A stretch of DNA of 64,000 bases from Sphagnum compactum (Eukaryota; Bryophyta; Sphagnopsida; Sphagnales): positions 3,348,001-3,412,000 of the forward strand of contig OZ234498.1 of the NCBI GenBank assembly GCA_965153455.1, given 5' to 3'. The position numbers were made by a program, and so were the translations under genes. The notes beneath the pieces were generated by a model. It had not been told where the DNA came from, did no database searches, and was given only the letters and a program-made list of their open reading frames with translations. Position 1 is the stretch's first letter. Each line of letters starts with the position of its first letter. Below are positions 49,583 through 59,160 of this stretch, one piece after another.

Positions 49583-49789
49583 TTAGAATAAAATGGAGAT
49601 GGCCTCCCCAAGTTTGATAATTGATCTATGTCCAAAATGTTTGTGCCATAATTTCATATGTGTCATGCTATAAATGTGACAACATATTGTTCTTTTGTTT
49701 GATGGTTCCTCCCATTTGTAATCTATATTTATGTTGTCATTAGTTGGACAATAGGCACCATTGGTTTTCATAAGCGGGTGGAAACACAT
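49583..49789 (-). mobile_element. Copia-like retrotransposon scrap (GAG pre-integrase region)
   Basis: The minus-strand frame ends MKLWHKHFGHRSIIKLGEAI, which resembles the LWH..GH pre-integrase signature of Ty1/Copia polyproteins, with a preceding hydrophilic stretch. No integrase core, RT or LTRs follow. It is a short degraded piece. Confidence 0.45.
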
Positions 49790-50589
49790 TACCTACTATA
49801 ACACAAAAGGACATTGCAAAATACATTTTTAAAAAATTCAAAATTTTGATTATAGCTCATTTCAATTTATGTGTGCAAATGATGGAATGGGACTCATAAT
49901 TTCAACAATGAATTTAAGCATTAAAAAAAAAGTAATTTACATTCATGACAAAATATGGGAAAAATATTTAAAATCCCATTCATAAAAGAGTTTTATACAT
50001 ATTTTAAACAAATTATGAAAACTTCCAAATTTTTCAAATGGGCCAATCAAATGCACCACAAGATGCATCTATAGTAAAAAAATTGTGTGTATTTAATGGA
50101 TAGTTGATTCAATTGTTATTTTTATTTTTTTGATTTCAACAATATTAAGTCACTTTTTTAAAATGATTTTTTTAATTCTTTGTAATTAGTATGTTTGGAT
50201 TTCTTTTTAGAAATCAATAAAGGAAAAACTATATTATAGTTACCCAAACTAGTTTATCATGAATTTTTACTTAATATATTTATTTGCTAACATCCATTCC
50301 CCTTACAATATGTCAAACCAACCAAATTTTTTTTTGTATTTCTTTCAATTATGGACTTTCACGATGAAATGTTGGTTTTGTTTCACCCTAGTGTGCTTTC
50401 ACCTTGGTTCTTGAAATTTTGTTTCTCAACATTTAGTCACATTAAACATGCTCTGTCTACTGCTTTCACACCAACCTTTTTCATTTTGATGAATTGGTGC
50501 AAAATTGCACCCCAAAAAGTTAAAAGAAGAATATTTTTTAATAAATTCTTAAATTTTTTGTAAGATTTGATCACACCCTCAAAAGGAGT
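49790..50589. other. Intergenic, AT-rich, no gene recognised
   Basis: A frame at 50,351-50,563 has no motif. GCAAAATTGCACCCCAAAAAG at 50,499 resembles GTGCAAAATTTCACCCCAAAA at 17,597, probably a shared repeat. Confidence 0.45.
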
Positions 50590-51030
50590 TCTTGAGATTC
50601 AGACAAGTTCCTACTGGTAAGTCATGTTTTTCTGCTAGAATTTTCTATTGTTTTGAGAGTTCTCAAATAACTTGTTCCCATCAATGCTAAATCCTTTTTG
50701 GGATGATCGACCCTAGTGCTTCATCAAATTCTTCGTTAATAGGTAGGGTGTTGTTTGCAAGGGGTAGTAGCCCAGGCCAAAAATGGTGACCAAAACTCTT
50801 TTGGAAGAGAAATTTCATGCAGCCAATGGGAAGGCCCAAGCATGCACTCAAGGTGCCTTGCATTTTTTCCTTTTAAGTTTGGGGGGGAAGGATTTTTTTA
50901 AAAAAATTCACTGGCTCCCAATGTGTTTCCAATATGTTCTCACTATGTTCCCTTAAAAAATTTCCAATGGGTTTCGGTTAGGTTCCTGGTATGTTTCCCA
51001 AGTTCCCATTGTGTTCCCCAACATATTCTC
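50590..51030 (+). repeat. Dispersed repeat R1, forward copy
   Basis: Blocks in order: CCATCAATGCTAAATCC...GGGATGATC (50,680), CCAAAAATGGTGACCAAA (50,776), GAGAAATTTCATGCAGCCAATGGGAAGG, a CCTTTTAAGTTTGGGGGGG tract, then a tail of CCAATGTGTTTCC/AATATGTTCTC/ACTATGTTCCC-type 11-12-base words (50,915-51,030). The copy at 59,161-59,610 has the same order, and 9,440-9,795 has it in reverse. Confidence 0.65.
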
Positions 51031-51121
51031 CTTAGCACATTAATTCACATTAGTTTAGTAGTAGCAGGAGGATAATAAAACATGTTCTAATACTTGTCAT
51101 TAATAAAAAAAACACCTATAT

Positions 51122-51577
51122 TGTACAATATAATGCAATTATCTAAAATGAATAACAATCAATGAAAGGTTATATATATACTAGAAAAAAAATTGTCTTT
51201 TACAATTTGTTTAATTATGCAATTAAAAATGCTGAGTAGCAAACACATAGCTTGAGATTTTCATTGATGTACAATATAATCTAATAATCTAGAATGAATC
51301 TAGCAATTAATGAAAAGTTATATTTACACTCAAAAAATTTGTCATTTGCAACTAAAATGTTGTATGCAATTAAGAGACACATAGCTTGAAATGTTCATTG
51401 ATGTACAATATCATGTAATTATCTAGAATGAAAAATAATCAACATAAAATTATATGTACACTAGAAAAATATTTATTTATTTATTTATTTATATTTTTTT
51501 GTGCAACTTGTCTAATTATGCACAACTAAAAATATGATATGCAATTAGCAAACACATATAGCTTAAGAAGTTCATTG
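51122..51577 (+). repeat. Three diverged tandem units of about 135-175 bp
   Basis: TTGTACAATATAATGCAATTATCTARAATGAATAA begins units near 51,122, 51,267 and 51,401. Each ends in ACACATAGCTTGARATTTTCATTGA. The third unit contains a (TTTA)n expansion at 51,470-51,492. The array lies 3' of the orphan gene, adjoining duplicated segment A. Confidence 0.8.
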
Positions 51578-51955
51578 AGCTTACAACAATTGATTAATCA
51601 CAATCAACAGATCAACAAGGTTCAAAATCACACTCAGAAAGTCACTGATCTGATGCCAGTACCAACATATGTAGGGACAATAATTTACAGTAGCATAATT
51701 TGCTGTTTTCAACTCCAACTTTAAAATACTCAATATCATTGTTCTATTGTCTAATTTAAGTATCAAAGAGTAGTGTTTTTAAGATGTAGGTACCTGTACA
51801 TTAACTATCAAATGTTATAAGAACCCACCCACCTGTCAGACAACAAATATGTCCAGCAGTAGTACAGATCTGTTAGCAGATCTAATGAACAGAGCTCTCT
51901 ACACCCCAGCCAGCTTGATCAGGAGCCAGACTTGCTTATCTAGAACCTAGAAAAG

Positions 51956-53908
51956 CTAATAAGTGTGGGTGCACTGAATTACATGAGCATCTGTACTCAT
52001 CATCATCTTCTTCTTGAAGTGGTCACAGAAACGGAACTCAAGAGTTTTGCCTTTACCTGTGGATCTGTTGAGCATGGTCAGATGCACAGTGACAGAGACA
52101 AACCAAGTCACATCCTTTTGAGCCAGTTCATGTGCCAAGGTCCATTTCATCATCTTGCAGCTGGGAAATTGCTCACTGAACGTCACACTACCATCACTGT
52201 TGAAAGGAAGGTTCAAGATAGAAGAAGTAGAAGTAGCATGTGCAGCTAGTAGACGCTTGGACCATTTGAAAATTGGAAAAGCGCGGAAATTTATAACCTT
52301 ATTGCACTTGGGTTGAAGATAGTTGAATGGTACTCCAGCCAATCTTCGCAGATTCCAACAGAATGTGCCGGTGAATTCATCATCAGCTCCTTGTGTCGTC
52401 TGCTCCTGATGCCAATCCGATGTAGTCAACTTGATCGCTGTGGAAGATGACTCTGCAGCAGTTAAGGCACATCCTGCATCCTTGCTCCCTGTAAAAGTCG
52501 TGGACAAGCCTGTTGTTTGCGTTGCCGAAATGTCATATGGTTCGTTGGGTGAAGCTAACCCTAGCTCCATATACTCTACTTGTTTGCCTTCCACTTCTGG
52601 CCTGACAGACACTGTAATGTGTGAAACAAAGAGACCGAAGAACAGGTCCGACAAGTACGAGTTGTCGTGGTCTGCTGTATGAAGAAGATCACTATGAGCA
52701 GCATTCTTCAGAACCTTCACCTGCACGTTTCGCACTCCAATCGCTATGGAACAAGCTCCGGTCACAACAGGTTGCAACGACACTTGCAGCTTCACGGTTT
52801 GAGCTGCAACTGACCTACGCGCTCCTGCATGCTTCAACCACTTCACCGGTGCTTGAAGTCCGCCAACTTTAGCTCTCAAATTCCACGCATCCGACAACGT
52901 CTGAACTTGATGGGTCTTGCTGAAACTGTCGGAATACCATTCCAGGGACGTGTTATTATGATCAGTTCGCACATTCTGGCAGAAACTCGAGAACTCGTTG
53001 CACCCTCCTTTACATGTGGCAAACAACTCAGAATAGTGATCACGGATGCTGTCGTGAAGGAGCCAGAATTTGTTGAAATTGATTCGGATGAATTCCGGCT
53101 GCACTCGTGCAGCTGGTGCAGCTGCATGTAGTTTCATGAGTGGGTTCTGGCAGATCTCGAACAAGAACGTGATGAACTCAACCATGGATGCACACGTGAT
53201 AACTTTGGCCACCACCGTTCCTAAATCCAAGCACCGATTCCTCGACAATCGGTCCGGTTCCACTACTACAACAAGTTTCGCAAGCTCTAGAAGGTTGAAT
53301 TTTAACGCAGTTTTCAGTAGCCGTTTGGATACTTTTTGTCCACTGAATCTGAGCTGAAACTTAGTACTCGATAATCTCAACACAAGCTTCCCAAGGTCGC
53401 GTACTAGCAGTTGATCAGCAATCGGAGATCCTACCTCAACTTTCACATCAAGAGAAACCTTTAGCTGCTGCTCTTCTGCTAGTGCTACAGCTACTACAGG
53501 TGTAGGAGCAATTGGGTGTTGGATTAAAGTAGGGCTGCGTGATGCATTCACAGACTCGTTTTGTTGCAGCTCTTGTGAACGATTATCTGCTGAGACCGCG
53601 AGAAGCAATTCGTCCAGCTCTTGCAAGCTTCCCAACACACGGTCCCCGAGTGCTACCCGATGGAAATTGTATTTGTAATTGTTAAAACTGATATCGATTT
53701 CCAGAATCAAAATTGTCCTCGGCTGTGGCGCTAGTCTCGTTGGGTCGAGAGGATCAACATCAGCAGCAGCAGCTACTGAAGAAGCAGCAAGAAGCTGAGG
53801 TCGAAGAAGCGGAACCTCGTGGATCATCGCGGCTGGTGCAGAAGGATGACCGTCGGTACCATGAAATTGGTGTGTGCAGCAGCATCGTGAGTGAACAACA
53901 GACGCCAT
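51956..53908 (-). CDS. Unrecognised 650-residue protein, intronless
   Basis: A single uninterrupted frame of 651 codons including the stop. Its base composition is visibly richer in G and C than the flanks, which supports a real gene. I chose the ATG at 53,908-53,906 (GTCATGGCG context, protein start MASVVHSRCC). The frame extends 20 codons further upstream only to a GTG through a (GTT)n poly-Val stretch, which is unlikely coding. The N-terminal 60 residues are Ala/Pro/Ser-rich. Residues about 66-110 contain ILILEIDISFNNYKYNFHRV and DRVLGSLQELDELLLAVSA. A middle part is Leu/Val-rich with FIRINFNKFWLLHDSIRDHY and the cysteine pair CKGGCNEF. The C-terminal half looks beta-rich (AQTVKLQVSLQPVV; WFVSVTVHLTMLNR) and holds FTGTFCWNLRRLAGVPFNYL and a Lys/Met cluster (FKKKMMM). 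No signal peptide or membrane segment is evident. I do not recognise the family and assign no function. The gene and flanks are duplicated at 56.8-58.6 kb, where only the 3' part survives. Confidence 0.75.
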   Translation of the reverse strand: MASVVHSRCCCTHQFHGTDGHPSAPAAMIHEVPLLRPQLLAASSVAAAADVDPLDPTRLAPQPRTILILEIDISFNNYKYNFHRVALGDRVLGSLQELDELLLAVSADNRSQELQQNESVNASRSPTLIQHPIAPTPVVAVALAEEQQLKVSLDVKVEVGSPIADQLLVRDLGKLVLRLSSTKFQLRFSGQKVSKRLLKTALKFNLLELAKLVVVVEPDRLSRNRCLDLGTVVAKVITCASMVEFITFLFEICQNPLMKLHAAAPAARVQPEFIRINFNKFWLLHDSIRDHYSELFATCKGGCNEFSSFCQNVRTDHNNTSLEWYSDSFSKTHQVQTLSDAWNLRAKVGGLQAPVKWLKHAGARRSVAAQTVKLQVSLQPVVTGACSIAIGVRNVQVKVLKNAAHSDLLHTADHDNSYLSDLFFGLFVSHITVSVRPEVEGKQVEYMELGLASPNEPYDISATQTTGLSTTFTGSKDAGCALTAAESSSTAIKLTTSDWHQEQTTQGADDEFTGTFCWNLRRLAGVPFNYLQPKCNKVINFRAFPIFKWSKRLLAAHATSTSSILNLPFNSDGSVTFSEQFPSCKMMKWTLAHELAQKDVTWFVSVTVHLTMLNRSTGKGKTLEFRFCDHFKKKMMMSTDAHVIQCTHTY

Positions 53909-54060
53909 GACCCCAACAACAACAACAACAACAACAACACATGAACAATACTGCTCACCTGCACACACCCACGCTAGCTCTCCTCCTCCTCCTGCTGCTG
54001 CTGCAGCATCTACCCAATGTCTACACTATGTGTGCATGCTTCAATGCACTGAATCAATCA
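53909..54060 (-). promoter_or_regulatory. Leader of the orphan gene with (CAA)n/(GTT)n run
   Basis: Immediately upstream of the chosen ATG, 53,915-53,940 is a (CAA)n run on the plus strand, so the sense leader is (GTT)n. CTCCTC and GCTGCT repeats follow (53,980-54,006). These simple repeats are probably in the 5' UTR. No TATA box was identified. Confidence 0.35.
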
Positions 54061-54812
54061 AACTTAGCCCCCAAGTTAGCACCCATACTGATACCTTCAA
54101 CTTTCTGACATAAAAAGATTAATTTTTTTGATTCCGGAGTTGGCACACCTGATAAATACAGTAAATTGTTTTTGGGCATTACCTAGCTACCAGTAGGGAA
54201 AAGACACAACAAAGATATACAAGGTCCACCCTTGGGGAGATCATTGCAAATCCCCTATCTTTAGGGGGGGGGGGGGATTTGCACCATAATTTACTCTCTT
54301 AAAGGGAATTGTGGGACCAATATGTCGATGTTTTATTTTTATTTTCCCATTGTTAAATAAGGGGGATCATTGTATTTTCCCATTGTCAACAAACCATTTC
54401 ATGTTTGCATAGGAGAATTTCAAGTTTTTCTTAATGGTTCTGAGGTTGAAGTCCTAAAAAAGTTTGTTGTGAGAGTGGAAACCTGTAACAAATTAAAATT
54501 GAATTAACATAACATAGGGAATTTGACACTCCAAGGGAATCAAGGGTGGGACCAACATTGTGATGTTCTTTTCTAATTTTACCATGATGACACAGAGGAA
54601 CTATTCAATTTTCCCATTCTCGAACAAAGCATTTCATGTTTGCAAATAGGGGAAATTCAAGTTCTTCCTGATGGTCCCACATGGAATCCTAAATTTTCTT
54701 TTTGTGATTTTATTGTAGGATCAAACATGATATTGTCTGCTTGCATAAATTACAAGCAAACAATATATGTATGTATTTATGTATGGTCCTACAAGACAAC
54801 ATTTTGTTTTTC
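54061..54812. other. Upstream flank of the orphan gene; partly duplicated
   Basis: 54,070-54,170 (AGCACCCATACTGATACCTTCA...TTCCGGAGTTGGCACACCTG) matches 57,603-57,680 in the duplicate. 54,180-54,812 has no counterpart there. Two diverged internal direct repeats are visible: GGGACCAATATGTCGATGTTTTATTTT...CCCATTGT at 54,314 versus GGGACCAACATTGTGATGTTCTTTTCT...CCCATTCT at 54,547. Confidence 0.55.
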
Positions 54813-55064
54813 TCATGATACATGTGTGAGCTAAACTTTGTGGTTTCATCCATTACAATGTTCAAAATGTGGTGTTTGTTGTGGCATATATTATGTTCAA
54901 ATTATAATTTGACATTAGGGATATGAAATATGTAATTGTATTGTAATATGTTGCATAACTTAATGTCAAATTATCATTTTAATGCAATATATGTCACAAT
55001 AAACACTGCATATTGTACATTGTAATGGATGAACTCACAAAATTGATCTCACACGTGTCATGAG
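54813..55064. mobile_element. Long hairpin / MITE-like inverted repeat (arms about 105 bp)
   Basis: The left arm 54,813-54,917 (CATGATACATGTGTGAG...TTCATCCATTACAATGT...TAATTTGACATTA) is the reverse complement, with scattered mismatches, of the right arm 54,961-55,064 (TAATGTCAAATTA...ACATTGTAATGGATGAA...CTCACACGTGTCATG). The loop is 43 bases. It has no coding capacity. It lies in the part of segment A that is absent from the duplicate, so it may have inserted after duplication. Confidence 0.85.
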
Positions 55065-55199
55065 TCAAGGCTTTTTTTGCGTCAGAAAAAACATATCCTC
55101 TTTGTAGGGTATGTGTTTAAGGGTTTTGATAGTATGTGGGTGAGTAAATTAGAAATTGCCACAAACCACCCACTGGTTGATCAGGTCAAAAAATTTCCT

Positions 55200-55500
55200 A
55201 AGCTGCAGTTCTCAACAAGTTCAAGAGCCAGTTCTCATTTATATGTAACCATGGTTCTCAATTTTTGTGAAAAATCAAATAACTGACAGATGTAAAAGTG
55301 CTTGTTTTTCTATTAATTCTTTGAGGTTTTGAAATAACTGGAACCAGCAGCTATATACATATATATATATATGTATATATTCTGATATTTTTCTTCAAGA
55401 AACTGTAACTGGTGGCTCCCTGATCTTTTGAAATATTTAAGAACCAGAACCGACGGTTAGTAACAAAATGAAATGCATGCCCAACACTGGTTTTGACCAA
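55200..55500 (+). repeat. Dispersed repeat R2, forward copy (with AACCATGGTTCTCAA block)
   Basis: Contains AAGAGCCAGTTCTC, GTAACCATGGTTCTCAATTTTTG, AACTGGAACCAGCAG, a TATATACATATATATATATATG run (55,350-55,378), TAACTGGTGGCTCC, AGAACCAGAACCGACGGTTAG and GCATGCCCAACACTGG. Matches 8,765-9,130 in reverse. Confidence 0.5.
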
Positions 55501-55619
55501 CTGGTCTTTCCTTGTGTGTTGAAAGATTTAAAGCAATTGTGGTTGCTGTTTCATTCAATCCAAAGAAGAAGGGGAGAAATGCATCAGGTAGCTAAGTTGA
55601 TATGCATGGGTACAAGTGC

Positions 55620-56300
55620 CAAGTTAAACATGTACAATCTCTCATTTCAGCCTCTCTCAAATTGGCATGTCCATGAGGAGGGCTAGACATAGACATATGT
55701 GTGGGTTTGGGAATGTATCAATTTTTCTCTTGATTGACAAATATTGATGCAACCCTGCAAAACTTTATTTATAAACACACTGTAGATTTGGAAAATGTAC
55801 AAAGGAATAAGAAAAAGGGAGAATATACAGGACAACAAGTTAGCTCAAACTAGATGTCACAATCTCTCAATGTTAAAAACTGACTGACGGCTGTAGTAGG
55901 TCACTTGCTCTGCTAGTTCAGTTGGCATATGGACTCAGTCACGTAGATGCGTCATGAACAAGGGTTCTCATGAATATTTTAATGGGTGTTTAAAAAATTC
56001 ATATTATTTATTTTTCTGCCCTCCATAAAGAGAGGGAAGAGACTTTGCATTGGTTGGATGTTATTCCTCAACGGATTACATTTGTTGACTATTTTGTGTT
56101 GTGGGCTTTCTTTTGGGCCTCTGCCTAAAGTGAATACACATCATATGTGGGCAATTATGTGGCCAACACCGACCAGTTTACCATCCATTGGCAATCCTTT
56201 ATCACTCAGTGGTAGAGGAATTACAACTGAGTTACCAAGGGTGAAACCTTGGTAACCTACCTTGTAAAGCTTCCTATTTTCACCTAACACTACCTAGATC
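55620..56300 (+). repeat. Segmental duplication, segment A upstream flank
   Basis: CCTCTCTCAAATTGGCATGTCCATGA (55,651), GTCATGAACAAGGGTT (55,950), TTCATATTATTTATTTTTCTGCCCT (55,999), GATTACATTTGTTGACTATTTTG (56,073) and TTGTAAAGCTTCCTATTTTCA (56,263) all have counterparts in the same order at 57,720-58,610. The frame at 55,986-56,255 is not conserved in the second copy, so it is not taken as a gene. Confidence 0.8.
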
Positions 56301-56489
56301 ATTATAGAAAATCATGAACAAATTTGTGATTTGATCAAAGAGTTACCAAATAGTAGTTTATGATCAAACCACGCGGGCCTCACAAGATCCTCAACAGCTG
56401 CCGACCTTAGCTAGACAGCAACTATCACTACTCAATACATTATAACCAGCTTCTTGTAGAACACAAAGTCCATACTCTAATCATACTTA

Positions 56490-56778
56490 GAGCAACTCAG
56501 AAAGGGTTTGGCCCAGCATTTTGCACAGGTTGCCAAGCCTGGTAAATGAAACAGGCAGAGCTTAACACCTACAAGAGAAGAGTGTAATAAATATGATATG
56601 ACTGCTACTCCCTGTTTTTGATTGGTCAATCATAATGATTGATTCCGTTGCTTTGCTCTTAATTAGTAGTCTCCCACCTATTTTTTTGGGTGTGGTTGGA
56701 AAAAGTAAATAACTAAACTTGGATGTGATGAGAAATATATTTGCAGGTTCGCATACTGAGGCACCACTGGAGATGCTC
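56490..56778. mobile_element. MITE-like element, TTA target duplication (PIF/Harbinger-Tourist type)
   Basis: The ends are GAGCAACTC (left) and GAGATGCTC (right), i.e. 9-bp inverted repeats with one mismatch. They are flanked on both sides by TTA (56,487-56,489 and 56,779-56,781). The right end in reverse complement reads GAGCATCTCCAGTGG, a terminus commonly seen in plant Tourist-like elements. At 289 bp with no coding capacity it is non-autonomous. It sits exactly between duplicated segments A and B. Confidence 0.6.
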
Positions 56779-57204
56779 TTAGAAAGCATTCACTGACACA
56801 AGACAGAATGTTCAGTGACACATAGCAAGAGTGAATCACAACCAACAAGGTTAGCAGACACGCTCGCAAAGAGGATGCTCGCAAAGAGGATAGTCGCTCT
56901 TCTACCAACTTGTACAGGAACAGTAATTTACATTAGCACATATATATAAGGTACGTCCTATACATTCACCGTTCGAATACTCGCTGATTTAATAACTATC
57001 AAATTATGTATTATTAAGGACCTTCTACTAATAACATGCTAATTACAGATCATGATCGAGGCAGCTGTGAGCATTTTTTTAAATTCCTGATCAGGTCCAA
57101 TATGTGTACAGTAGACATACAGATTTCCTAGCTAGTTGCTAGTTACGAGATCTAAACTGCTGATCTAGACACGAGCTCAGAAGCAACCAGAATTTAAATC
57201 TAGA

Positions 57205-57605
57205 ACCTGCCTAAGTTGTGGGTGCACTGAATTACATGATCATCTGTAACCATCGTCGACTTCTTGTGTAGCAAGCTATTGATCACAAAAATAAAGGAAC
57301 TCGAGAGTTTTGGCTTTGCCTGTGGATCTATTGAGCATGGTCACAATATGTACAGTGATAGAGACAAACCAAGCCACATCCTTTTGAGCCAGTTCATATG
57401 CCCAAGGTCCATTTCATCGATCCTCTTGCTTGGAGGGCATTTGCTCACTACTGCAGAACGTCAACCTGCATGCATCACTGTTGTGAGGAAGGTGCAACAT
57501 AGAAGAAGAACTAGTGTATAGCAGGCTTTCATTTGCAGCCTTTGCAGTTTCATCATCATTAACCACGCAAATTTGGAAATATTCTTTAACCTTGGCTACG
57601 TCAGC
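57205..57605 (-). pseudogene. Truncated duplicate of the orphan gene's 3' end
   Basis: The plus-strand stretch GTGGGTGCACTGAATTACATG...TTTTGSCTTTRCCTGTGGATC...AGAGACAAACCAAGYCACATCC...CAAGGTCCATTTCATC...CATCACTGTTG is shared with 51,965-52,200, so on the minus strand it encodes the last ~120 residues of the orphan protein. It is broken: a TAG at 57,278-57,276 ends the frame early, indels shift the KMMKW region, and sequence upstream of about residue 550 is missing. At about 57,605 it passes directly into sequence that in the parent lies upstream of the start codon, so 1.7-1.8 kb of coding sequence has been deleted. Confidence 0.88.
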
Positions 57606-57689
57606 ACCCATACCTGTACCTTCACCCCTTTCTTAAATAAAAAGGTTAAAATATTAAGACTCCGGTGTCGGCACGCCTTGATTTTATAT

Positions 57690-58630
57690 TTAGACAAGCA
57701 ACCGATACATGTACACGCTCATTTCAACCTCTCTCAAATTGGAATGTCCATGATTTAAGATAGCCATCTACATGTTTGTCGGTTTATTTCGGGCTTGACA
57801 AATACTGCTTTTAGGTTCACATTGTGGACTCGGCCACTCAGTTAGCGCCGTCATGAACATGGGTTGTCAACATTTTTTTAATCCGTCTTTTTAACCCTGT
57901 CTGCATACAGAAGACAAGGATTATAGTATTAATTTACTAGTATATAGAGGGTGTTGAATAGGCTTGTGTGTAGGTGTGAAGAAAAAAAAGTTATAGGTAA
58001 TGAAATTGCTAGATTTGGTGGTTTGAAGTTTTTTCATTGGTTATCTTGAGTGAACTCAAGATTAAATGTGTAGTAATAGGGTTTTGTAGGTTTATGCGAA
58101 TTTCAAAGTATGGATGGAAATGGTAAAAAAGGATTATTATTTTCAGTGTTCAGCATAATACTGTTTTATGTGTAGTCTTGAAGATATATTTTTCCTTTTG
58201 GCCAATGGGATTGCTGAATTTGATGTTTTGAGTTTGTTTTCCTAGTTATCTTGAGTGAACACATAATAGCTATTTGCAGACAGGGTTCTAGCACATTAGT
58301 TGTGCACTTTGTTAAGGATTCATATTATTTGCTTTTCGGCCCTTGATAAAGAGAATAGCGGGGAGGGCTTTGCATTGCATGGCTGTGTCATAAGTCTTCC
58401 CACTCCTATTCATTATTGGATTAGATTTGTTGACTATTTTTGCTCTGGTCTGTAAAGTAAAGACACTTCACATTTGTCTAATTATGACCCACCCATCACC
58501 CACCAGTGTACCCTCCATTTGCAACCCTTTATGATTCCATGGTGAATGAACTACAACAGAGTTACAACAGGTACAACAGGTAATCTATCTTGTAAACCTT
58601 CCTACTTTCAGCTAGCATTAGCTAGATGCG
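57690..58630 (+). repeat. Segmental duplication, segment B upstream flank
   Basis: Counterpart of 55,620-56,300: CCTCTCTCAAATTGGAATGTCCATGA (57,730), CGTCATGAACATGGGTTG (57,850), TTCATATTATTTGCTTTTCGGCCCT (58,319), GATTAGATTTGTTGACTATTTT (58,419) and CTTGTAAACCTTCCTACTTTCAGC (58,590). Extra sequence (about 57,900-58,310) with no counterpart in A lies in the middle. Confidence 0.8.
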
Positions 58631-59160
58631 CAAGTATCATAGGTAAGTAGGTAGATAATGTATGAGTAAGTATCATAGGTCAGTAGGTAGATAATGTAGG
58701 GGGTTATTATGTAGGTAGGTGAGTAGGTAAGACACTTGATGACTACCAAGTAGATAGATATATGTGGATGGTTAGTACATAGCTACCCACCCTGGTTACA
58801 TTTGAGAGAGCAATACAATGAAAAAGTGTTTCCTGTTCACAGACCATGGGTGCTGGTTCACTTTGGCTGTTTTTGTGTGAGAAAGTTATCAGGTGATTAG
58901 GGGGCCAGTTTCGGCATAATAGGACATAAAATGCGTGACTGAAAATGAAATTTTACAAAATGAAATAACTGGGACCCAAACTAGTTTTCCACCAATTTTG
59001 GTGGTGAACTGAGTTTCATCCCCTCTTTGAGCGCCTCCACTGCGGCTAAATACATTATCACTACTCCTACTTGTACAACTACTATAATTACTCTCGAACA
59101 TTGTGCATTAAATGCTGAAACTCAGATTTTCATAGTGAGATTTAATAAAATTTCCTTACT
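58631..59160. other. Intergenic, GTAGGTA-rich then unassigned
   Basis: 58,630-58,740 carries several AGTAGGTAGATAATG and GTAGGTAGG words. 58,820-58,870 (CCTGTTCACAGACCATGGGTGCTGGTTCA) is shared with the 24.0-kb repeat. A minus frame at 58,889-59,101 has no motif. Confidence 0.5.

Noticed and set aside
53909-53968. 20-codon N-terminal extension of the orphan protein (poly-Val)
   Set aside because: Would need a GTG start and translates a (GTT)n microsatellite; the ATG at 53,908 has a better context.
55986-56255. 89-codon frame in the duplicated flank
   Set aside because: The second copy of this segment has several stops in the equivalent frame, so it is not conserved as protein.
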